Source: VRUE01 sp035605155
GTDB lineage: Bacteria; Actinomycetota; Thermoleophilia; Solirubrobacterales; 70-9
NCBI GenBank assembly: GCA_035605155.1
Contig: DATNHC010000086.1
Span: 1-12,899 of the forward strand
Length of the DNA: 12,899 nucleotides
Direction: 5' to 3'
The stretch's first letter is position 1; every line of letters starts with the position of its first letter. The translations under genes were made by a program, and so were the position numbers. This document shows, in pieces, positions 6,070-10,318 of this stretch. Under the pieces are notes generated by a model, which saw only the letters and a list, made by a program, of their open reading frames with translations, was not told the DNA's origin and searched no databases.

Positions 6070-6552
6070 ATGAACGCAGAAACCGAGATGGCCGGCGCTG
6101 ACGGCCTGGGAGCCGCGCCAAGCGACGACAAGGCCCGCTGCGACGACTGCCGCCGCATCTGGCCGGTAGCCGAGCTGGTCGAGCCCGAGCGACTGAGCGA
6201 ACGGCTCGACCCCGGCGGCACCGTGCCCGCTGGCGAGTGCCCGGAGTGTGGCGCGCTCGCCTACCCCGTCGAGGCCGAGCCCGCCGACCCACTCGACGAG
6301 CTGGCGAAGGAGATCGGCTACAGCGACGGCGCGGACGACGACGAGAGCGGCGGCGTGGACGCGCTGATCGACTACAAGAACGCCTTGGAGGATCGCTGCC
6401 GCCAGCTCGAAAACTCACTAGGCGAGATCGGGCATTGCCTCCCCAAGAACGAATCGTGGGACGGCGGCCCCGGTCGCTTGGAGGACATCGCCGCCATCCT
6501 CGACCGGGGGCTCGTCGAGCGCCCCAACACGAGCGAGTACGAACGACACTAG
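6070..6552 (+). CDS. Zinc-ribbon hypothetical protein, plasmid/ICE accessory type
   Basis: A 160-residue protein; ATG 6070 follows GAAGGAG by 5 nt. C24/C27 (RCDDCRR) and C57/C60 (ECPECG) form a zinc ribbon around the segment IWPVAELVEPERLSERLDPGGTVP (given here as residues 30-53), an arrangement recurring in short proteins of proteobacterial and actinobacterial plasmids and integrative elements from memory. The second half has an acidic linker (88-96), a helix (about 99-121) with C110, and a short C-terminal helix (RLEDIAAILDRGLV). The role is unknown. The leader before it holds minihelix 1 and the 20-bp inverted repeat, and its own stop codon starts minihelix 2, so this gene is flanked on both sides by the same composite element and could be a single-gene cassette. 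Confidence 0.8.
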   Translation: MNAETEMAGADGLGAAPSDDKARCDDCRRIWPVAELVEPERLSERLDPGGTVPAGECPECGALAYPVEAEPADPLDELAKEIGYSDGADDDESGGVDALIDYKNALEDRCRQLENSLGEIGHCLPKNESWDGGPGRLEDIAAILDRGLVERPNTSEYERH

Positions 6553-6596
6553 GGCGGCCTGGCGGCGCTGGCGCGGGTTCGATCCCCGCGCCGCCC
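6552..6596 (+). promoter_or_regulatory. tRNA-like minihelix 2 (acceptor stem + T-arm, no anticodon domain)
   Basis: Homologue of the element at 5992-6034. Outer stem GGGCGGC (6552-6558) pairs with GCCGCCC (6590-6596); inner stem GCGGG (6573-6577) pairs with CCCGC (6585-6589) around loop TTCGATC (6578-6584). The link is 14 nt (CTGGCGGCGCTGGC) and aligns with that of copy 1 (TGG, GCGC, GC shared). Relative to copy 1, four pairs of the outer stem (positions 2-5) and two of the inner stem (1 and 3) are replaced by the opposite Watson-Crick pair, so pairing, not sequence, is kept. It again begins at the G of a TAG stop and is followed after one base by the 20-bp inverted repeat. Confidence 0.65.
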
Positions 6597-6597
6597 T

Positions 6598-6617
6598 TTG
6601 TATCAACCGCAGTACAA
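6598..6617 (+). repeat. Start-associated 20-bp inverted repeat, copy 2
   Basis: TTGTATCAACCGCAGTACAA, 18/20 identical to 6036-6055 with only the loop changed, lies one base after minihelix 2 and is followed by ACCCGAAGGGAG and the ATG at 6635. The preserved arms TTGTA and TACAA and the preserved distance to the ribosome site suggest a role in expression of the downstream gene. Confidence 0.6.
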
Positions 6618-6634
6618 ACCCGAAGGGAGTTCGC

Positions 6635-7096
6635 ATGGACGAGCAAGGCACCATCTACGCGCTCGTAGTCGTCCTCGAAGCCGACAGCCGAGAGGAAGCC
6701 TTCGACCGCATCAGCGAGGAGATCGCACCCGAACCGGCAAACGCTCACTTCGTCGGAGAACCGTTCAAGATCGACCGAGACGACGAGTACGACAGTGAGA
6801 GCGTCGCCGGGCAAATCCTCGGGGCTGTCAAGCGAGAGCGGCAGAGCCAACAGCTCACGGCCCAAGCGCTCAACCCCGAGCCCGCCTACACCGTGATTGG
6901 TCGCTACCGCGACAACGACCAGACGTACATCGTCACCGTCTACACCTACAACGGGACCAAGGCCGCCGCAAAGCTGGCGCGGGAAGCCTGCTCGGAGGAG
7001 AGCGAGATACCGCTTGACGAGCTGGACCTCGACATCGTCGCCATCTTCGAGGGAGAGCCCGCCGTGGTCGCGCGGAGAGACGAGCAAGCGCTGTGA
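6635..7096 (+). CDS. Hypothetical protein, plasmid/ICE accessory type
   Basis: A 153-residue acidic protein; ATG 6635 is 5 nt after GAAGGGAG. Two alpha/beta parts can be seen. The N-terminal one (residues 7-45) has the strand IYALVVVLEADS and helix REEAFDRISEEI. The C-terminal one (about 84-145) has YTVIGRYRDNDQTYIVTV, a helix TKAAAKLAREAC and a last strand LDIVAIFEGEPAVV. The second part resembles a recurrent short family, '(F/Y)TV.G.Y.DN.Q.Y' followed by a helix and 'V..GE', that I recall from plasmids, integrative elements and phages without an assigned function. The stop is 11 nt before the next gene; no minihelix follows this gene, unlike the two before. Confidence 0.8.
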   Translation: MDEQGTIYALVVVLEADSREEAFDRISEEIAPEPANAHFVGEPFKIDRDDEYDSESVAGQILGAVKRERQSQQLTAQALNPEPAYTVIGRYRDNDQTYIVTVYTYNGTKAAAKLAREACSEESEIPLDELDLDIVAIFEGEPAVVARRDEQAL

Positions 7097-7107
7097 GAGG
7101 GCCGGAT

Positions 7108-7254
7108 ATGACGACGAAAGAGGGACGGGCCGGGCTGACTGCTCGGCTCGCCCGCAAAGCCGACAAGAGCCCGCCAGAGCCGCGCCCACCGCGCCGCCTG
7201 GTCGACCTCGTCGATTGGGACGCGATCCCGCGCAACCGGAAGGGAGCGAAGTGA
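7108..7254 (+). CDS. Small basic protein, 48 aa
   Basis: A 48-residue frame from ATG 7108 (GAGAGGG 6-7 nt upstream) to TGA 7254, whose last bases overlap the GTG of the next gene (GTGA). Without it there would be a 150-nt gap within the plus-strand operon. The N-terminal half is basic and helical (LTARLARKADK), followed by a Pro/Arg-rich linker (PPEPRPPRR) and the segment LVDLVDWDAIPRN. No family is recognised. Gene spacing and coupling support expression; the function is open. Confidence 0.55.
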   Translation: MTTKEGRAGLTARLARKADKSPPEPRPPRRLVDLVDWDAIPRNRKGAK

Positions 7255-7484
7255 GAGACGCCGCGCAGATACGACTAGAGATCGGCGCGACCGAGCAGGA
7301 ACTCCACGAACACGAAGAGCGCGGAGCGGAGCTGCGGCAGCGGCTCGGCCGAGCGCTCGCGGAGGCCCGCGACCATCCCGAGCTGACGCTCGAAGAGGGC
7401 CGCCAGGTGCCCGAGCGGGAGATCCTGCGGCAGCGCGCCAACCGACTGATCAAGGAGGCCGAGGCGGCAGCCGCCGCGCGCTGA
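7251..7484 (+). CDS. Small helical protein, 77 aa, last gene of the plus-strand block
   Basis: A 77-residue protein. The GTG at 7251 is chosen because AAGGGAG lies 4 nt upstream and the start overlaps the preceding TGA by 4 nt; the frame extends upstream but overlaps other genes. Nearly the whole product is charged helix with heptad-like spacing (IRLEIGATEQELHEHEERG, AELRQRLGRALAEARDH, then EREILRQRANRLIKEAEAA), so a coiled coil is likely. An interruption at residues 44-52 (HPELTLEEG) suggests a helical hairpin. No catalytic or metal-binding residue pattern is seen. Its TGA lies inside the 20-bp direct repeat at 7482-7501 and a strong stem-loop follows at 7503-7531. Confidence 0.65.
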   Translation: MRDAAQIRLEIGATEQELHEHEERGAELRQRLGRALAEARDHPELTLEEGRQVPEREILRQRANRLIKEAEAAAAAR

Positions 7485-7501
7485 CGAGACAGCTATGGAG
7501 T
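7482..7501 (+). repeat. Direct repeat copy 1 (TGACGAGACAGCTAYGGAGT)
   Basis: Identical to 7618-7637 at 19 of 20 positions, the exception being T/C at position 15. Copy 1 begins with the stop codon of the last plus-strand gene. A shorter copy, CGACAGCTACG, lies at 7688-7698, and the core GACAGCTACG occurs inverted at 4421-4430. Each of the two long copies is followed at once by a stem-forming sequence. They may be binding sites of a recombinase or the remains of a duplication. Confidence 0.6.
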
Positions 7502-7502
7502 C

Positions 7503-7531
7503 GAGGGCCGGGGGTTTCGTCTCCGGCCCTC
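7503..7531 (+). terminator. Stem-loop after the plus-strand block, probable terminator
   Basis: GAGGGCCGG (7503-7511) pairs perfectly with CCGGCCCTC (7523-7531), and two further pairs (one G-U) extend the stem to 11 bp around a 7-nt loop GTTTCGT. It lies 18 nt after the last plus-strand stop codon. There is no U tract, as is common for terminators in high-GC actinobacterial genomes. It would block readthrough toward the oppositely oriented right operon. Confidence 0.55.
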
Positions 7532-7599
7532 GCTCTGTCGGCGGCGAGTGCCGTCCGCCGCGCTTTCGCCACGGCGCACCCCGGCGCGACCATCGACTC

Positions 7600-7619
7600 C
7601 ATTCCGGCGGGCCGGAATG
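7600..7619. repeat. 20-bp perfect palindrome
   Basis: CATTCCGGC and GCCGGAATG are perfect 9-bp arms separated by GG. The two-base spacer is too short for a free RNA loop of that size, so a DNA site for a dimeric protein is more likely. The right end overlaps the direct repeat copy at 7618. Confidence 0.5.
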
Positions 7620-7637
7620 ACGAGACAGCTACGGAGT
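7618..7637 (+). repeat. Direct repeat copy 2 (TGACGAGACAGCTAYGGAGT)
   Basis: 19/20 identical to 7482-7501. It overlaps the palindrome at 7600-7619 by two bases and abuts the T-arm-like sequence at 7637-7661. Read on the minus strand, this repeat lies immediately 3' of what would be the last base of a tRNA, the usual position of core attachment sites. Confidence 0.6.
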
Positions 7638-7661
7638 GGCGGCCCCAGGGGTCGAACCTGG
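7637..7661 (-). other. tRNA 3'-end-like sequence (T-arm + acceptor 3' strand), possible att site
   Basis: On the minus strand CCAGG (7661-7657), TTCGACC (7656-7650), CCTGG (7649-7645) forms a perfect T-arm with a consensus T-loop, followed by 7 nt GGCCGCC (7644-7638) and A (7637), exactly the layout of a tRNA 3' end without CCA. No partner GGCGGCC lies at the right distance upstream and no anticodon arm pairs, so this is not a complete tRNA gene. Attachment sites of temperate elements often carry just the 3' end of a tRNA gene; that reading is an inference. A degenerate third relative of the minihelices at 5992 and 6552 is the alternative. Confidence 0.4.
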
Positions 7662-7983
7662 CCCTCCGGGGTTGCATCGCAGATCAGCGACAGCTACGAC
7701 GTATCTGCTCGAGCGCACCCGGCGACTTTCCCTACCGTCCCGACCGCCGTGAGGAGTCCTCCACCGGGCGCCGTGCGGCCCCTCCGTCCGCCCCCAGCAA
7801 AGGCGGTCCCCCAGGGCCATGCGCGCATCGACTCGGTCGCTTGGTCCGCTGGCTCCCGCGAGCCGCGGCCCGGCGAAGATTCCCGCCGCCTTGAGTGCCG
7901 CCAGGGAACGGCGACGGCGGGCGAGGAGGAGATCCTCTGCCTCGCGGCCCAAGGGCGCGCATCATCGCTGATGGCTCTTGGCC

Positions 7984-8007
7984 GGCCGCCGGGTTATGTG
8001 GGCGGCC
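7984..8007 (-). terminator. Stem-loop downstream of the right operon, possible terminator
   Basis: GGCCGCC (7984-7990) and GGCGGCC (8001-8007) form a perfect 7-bp stem around a 10-nt loop, 28 nt after the stop of the last gene of the right minus-strand operon (TGA at 8035-8037). A U tract is absent. Together with 7503-7531 it would insulate the two convergent transcription units. Confidence 0.35.
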
Positions 8008-8034
8008 TGCTCGCGGGCACAGCCATGATACCGC

Positions 8035-8400
8035 TCAGAAGGCCGGAAAGCGCCGTTCGGCCAGGGATTCCAGACCACGTTCGTCAACAAACTCCTCGAC
8101 GTCGTCCGGCAACGCCGATCTAGGCACGACGAGAGCCTTCGGGCGCCCGTCCTGATGATCGAAGGAGACGTGGTGCACGAGGCACCCCGGCCCGCCGTTG
8201 CGGGGATCCCATTCGAGCTCGACGAACTCGATCGCGGTCAGCCCGAAGAGCGGCGGGTGGTGGCGGATTTCCTGCTTGCCGAAGAAGTGGAACGCCTGCC
8301 ACTTGCGGTCGTTGGCGCAGGGCCGCTCGTAGGGGTCGAAGCTGGCAAGCCAACACGCCGGTTCATCGTTGAGGAAGGGCACCGGCCGGGGCCGACGCAT
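8035..8400 (-). CDS. Divergent HNH endonuclease-like protein
   Basis: A 121-residue protein if started at ATG 8400, which has GGGAGG 5 nt upstream; an alternative GTG at 8454 overlaps the preceding TGA (GTGA) but has no clear ribosome site and would add 18 residues. The middle carries an HNH-like pattern: FHFFGKQEI (H38, K42, Q43), then WDPRNGGPGC (DPRN at 65-68, C73) and HHVSFDH (H76, H77, H82). In phage HNH proteins the common form is 'HH...KQ.I...DPRN....C..CH..HH', so this copy keeps the frame but lacks the usual second zinc Cys of 'CxxCH'. C16 and C28 upstream may take over zinc binding. The C-terminal 40 residues are helical. It is the last gene of the replication/recombination operon, where HNH nucleases often sit. 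Function as an active nuclease is inferred. Confidence 0.65.
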   Translation of the reverse strand: MRRPRPVPFLNDEPACWLASFDPYERPCANDRKWQAFHFFGKQEIRHHPPLFGLTAIEFVELEWDPRNGGPGCLVHHVSFDHQDGRPKALVVPRSALPDDVEEFVDERGLESLAERRFPAF

Positions 8401-8441
8401 AGCCGCCTCCCAGAACTCGTGAGCGAGCCCAGGAGGCGGCT
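8401..8441 (-). promoter_or_regulatory. Stem-loop that covers the ribosome site of the HNH-like gene
   Basis: In the minus-strand RNA AGCCGCCTCC (8441-8432) pairs perfectly with GGAGGCGGCT (8410-8401), 21 nt apart. The second arm contains the GGAGG ribosome site and ends at the base just before the ATG at 8400. If the stem forms, translation from 8400 is blocked until a ribosome finishing the upstream gene (stop at 8451) or another factor opens it. Confidence 0.5.
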
Positions 8442-8450
8442 TGGCGATCG

Positions 8451-9023
8451 TCACGAATCGTCGTCGACTTCTTCGAGCGAGGTCTGACCGGGGATCATCT
8501 CTTCCCGCTCGGCCTCGCTCTTGGCGCGGCACATCTTGCCGCACTGCTCGCACTCGGTCAGCGGGATCCGCGCGGCCGGGACCGACTGGCCGTACTTCTC
8601 CCGCAGCGCCGAGCGCGACAGCGTCTCGCAGTCGGCGAGGACGTCCTCGAGCTCGACGTCGCCCTTGCGCAGCGCCGGCAGCACCACGGCGAGCTTCGAC
8701 ATCTCGAGCTCGGCGAGCTGTTCCTGCGAGACACCCCGCTTGACGACGAGCTCCTCGTAGACCTCGATCAACTGGTAGGTCTGCGAGCGCTTGAGCCCGA
8801 TCTCGGGGGTGCCGAGCCACGACTCGAACTTGTCGTGGCCGAGGGGCTCCCACATGCGCTCGGTGTAGAACTCGTGCAGGTGCCCGGCGAGGGCGATCCA
8901 GACCTGCTTGATCGCCCCCGTCCCGGTCTTGATCTTCTGCTCGACGGCAAACGCTTTCTCGGCCGCGCGCTCCTCCGGCGTTTTGCGTTTGCGCGTCGAG
9001 GCTTTTTTCGTCGACTTCGCCAT
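8451..9023 (-). CDS. HTH DNA-binding protein, phage type, with C-terminal Cys cluster
   Basis: A 190-residue protein from ATG 9023, 3 nt after the TAG of the upstream gene. A Lys/Arg-rich tail (1-30) is followed by a helical domain: residues 39-57 (KQVWIALAGHLHEFYTERM), 60-72 (LGHDKFESWLGTP), and 76-92 (GLKRSQTYQLIEVYEEL), the last resembling the recognition part of an HTH. The order 'helix, F.sWl, S..tyqLi.Vye' is reminiscent of DUF3102/ParB-like proteins carried by plasmids and phages. Residues 96-117 (lead 'SKLAVVLPAL') continue the helical domain. The C-terminus has C158, C161 and C165 (CEQCGKMC) and an acidic tail EEVDDDS. A regulator or replication-site binder would fit the operon; neither is shown. 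Confidence 0.7.
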   Translation of the reverse strand: MAKSTKKASTRKRKTPEERAAEKAFAVEQKIKTGTGAIKQVWIALAGHLHEFYTERMWEPLGHDKFESWLGTPEIGLKRSQTYQLIEVYEELVVKRGVSQEQLAELEMSKLAVVLPALRKGDVELEDVLADCETLSRSALREKYGQSVPAARIPLTECEQCGKMCRAKSEAEREEMIPGQTSLEEVDDDS

Positions 9024-9026
9024 CGC

Positions 9027-9515
9027 CTAGAAGGGGATGTCGTCGTCTTTGCCGCCGCCCGACCCGATCTCCTCGGCGCCGAACTCCTCCTTGAGCTTCT
9101 CGACGACCTCCTCGCCGCCGGCCAGCTTGGTGTAGCTGACGACCTCGGAGAATTTTTTGCTCGGGTCTTTGCGGCCGGGCTTTTCGCGGACGACGATCTT
9201 GGCCTGGCGGCCCTTGATCGAGATCCATTCAAACTCGCCCGCGGGAACATCGACGCCGAAGACCTCATAGAGCTGGGCGACCTTGCCGAGCGCGTCGGGC
9301 GTGATGTGCACCCAATCGCGGATCTCGCCGCCCTGTTCTTCGCCGCCGATCGCCTCGAGGGTGAGGATCACCACCGGGTGATCACCCTCGTAGCCGTCCT
9401 TGCCGGGTTCCTTGATCTCCTCGTCGACGACACGGATCGGGTGAGTCCCGCTTCGCAGGATCAACCCGCCACCCTTCCAGGGCTCGACGTCGTCGAGGCT
9501 CATCTTGAATCCCAT
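9027..9515 (-). CDS. Phage single-stranded DNA-binding protein, DUF669-like
   Basis: A 162-residue protein. ATG 9515 is chosen because GGAGG lies 6 nt upstream; a GTG one codon earlier (9518) is only 3 nt away. The start overlaps the upstream TGA by one base. Residues 17-110 are strand-rich (LILRSGTHPIRVV, HPVVILTLEAIGG, WISIKGRQAKIVVREK) around a helix ALGKVAQLYEVFGVD, as in the DUF669 family of phage proteins, which are encoded next to Sak4-like annealing proteins. The last six residues DDDIPF are the acidic-hydrophobic tip of bacterial SSB proteins, which recruits replication and repair partners, after a Gly-rich linker GSGGGK. It should coat single-stranded DNA at the fork or recombination intermediates and hand it to the ATPase encoded just upstream. 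Confidence 0.8.
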   Translation of the reverse strand: MGFKMSLDDVEPWKGGGLILRSGTHPIRVVDEEIKEPGKDGYEGDHPVVILTLEAIGGEEQGGEIRDWVHITPDALGKVAQLYEVFGVDVPAGEFEWISIKGRQAKIVVREKPGRKDPSKKFSEVVSYTKLAGGEEVVEKLKEEFGAEEIGSGGGKDDDIPF

Positions 9516-10318
9516 CACTTGCCTCCTTTTTTGGCCGCCGCCTTGGTGGTGGTCGACGTGGTTTTCTCCTCGGCGCCGGACTCCTCGGCCTGCTCGGCCT
9601 CGGGCTCGGCGGCAAGTTCGGTCTGCCCGCCCGACATCGCCTCAACCGCAGTGGGGATCCACTCGGAGAGGTCGACATCGCGCATCTTGCCGAGCGCCCC
9701 CGAGCGGTCCTTCGCCCGCTTGCCGTTGGCTTCGACGAGCTGGGCGACGTAGCGGCGCGGCGTGTCCTCTGACTCGGGGAGGACAGCGCAGTAGCCGACG
9801 ACGTCGACGGCGGCGACGAGCTTCTCGGGCAGCTTCTTCCCGCCCGTCGCCGGCCGCTTGATCGAGGCGCCGTCGTCCTCGTCGAGCTGCTCGTGAGCGA
9901 TCAGCACGACGTTGATCGGCAGATCCTTGATCGCCCGCACGAACCGTTCGATCTTGGTGTTGACGTCGCCGTAGTTCTGCAACGACGCGCGCCCGCTGCC
10001 GGCGAGCTCCTCGACGAGCCGCTGGTAGACCTCGCCGACCGAGTCGATCACGAGCGTTTTCTCTTCGCAGCCCTCGCGGACGTGGACGAAGATGTCGTCG
10101 AGGTCCTTGGCGCACGTGATCGCCTTCTCGTGGATCTTGTCGTCGCCCCACTTGCCTCGAGCGAAGCGCAGGGCGCTCTCACCTTCGGCGTTGCCGACCA
10201 AGATCGGGCCGGGGGCAGAGCAGGCGTTGACCGTCTTCCCGGTGCCGCCAGGGCCGTAGAGCAGGATGTTCATCGTCGGCGCGACGGCCGAGGGCTGGAC
10301 AAACTCGAGCGGGGTCAT
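9515..10318 (-). CDS. RecA-fold ATPase, Sak4-like single-strand annealing/recombination protein
   Basis: A 267-residue AAA_24/Sak4-type ATPase. Walker A is GPGGTGKT (22-29), Walker B is TLVIDSV (88-94, D92), a probable sensor is AHEQ (141-144), and the family segment TGGKKLPEKL...VDVVGYC with KDRSGALG follows (158-177 and 203-210). The last 40 residues are a low-complexity Glu/Ala/Thr/Lys tail. Sak4-like proteins are short RecA-related phage recombinases that act with a phage SSB in annealing; the DUF669/SSB-like gene directly downstream (1-nt overlap) fits. The start overlaps the upstream TGA (ATGA) and GGAGG lies 10 nt before it. Length and motifs are intact. Confidence 0.85.
   Translation of the reverse strand: MTPLEFVQPSAVAPTMNILLYGPGGTGKTVNACSAPGPILVGNAEGESALRFARGKWGDDKIHEKAITCAKDLDDIFVHVREGCEEKTLVIDSVGEVYQRLVEELAGSGRASLQNYGDVNTKIERFVRAIKDLPINVVLIAHEQLDEDDGASIKRPATGGKKLPEKLVAAVDVVGYCAVLPESEDTPRRYVAQLVEANGKRAKDRSGALGKMRDVDLSEWIPTAVEAMSGGQTELAAEPEAEQAEESGAEEKTTSTTTKAAAKKGGK

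Larger units (their letters stand above)
7485..8034. other. Repeat-rich non-coding region
   Basis: About 550 nt without a convincing gene between the convergent plus-strand block and the right minus-strand operon. It holds a terminator-like stem-loop (7503-7531), two long direct repeats (7482-7501, 7618-7637), a 10-bp inverted pair ATGGAGTCGA/TCGACTCCAT (7495-7504, 7593-7602), a 20-bp palindrome (7600-7619), a T-arm-like sequence on the minus strand (7637-7661) and a stem-loop downstream of the gene at 8035 (7984-8007). The density of nested repeats is higher than elsewhere in the window and suits an attachment or other recombination region. Confidence 0.6.

Noticed and set aside
5681..7453. 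Long minus-strand open frame (590 codons)
   Set aside because: Covers five plus-strand genes with good ribosome sites and zinc-ribbon or family signatures; its product is Arg/Ser-rich low complexity.
7600..7720. Complete tRNA gene on the minus strand
   Set aside because: Only the T-arm and the 3' acceptor strand are present; no matching 5' acceptor strand, D-arm or paired anticodon arm is found upstream.
7629..7952. Minus-strand open frame (107 codons) starting MGREAEDLLLARRRR
   Set aside because: A short helix-like beginning is plausible, but it has no ribosome site, runs through the repeats and ends by translating the tRNA-like T-arm; not supported as a gene.
8835..9752. Plus-strand open frame (305 codons)
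   Set aside because: Antisense to the SSB-like, HTH and ATPase genes, which have clear family motifs.
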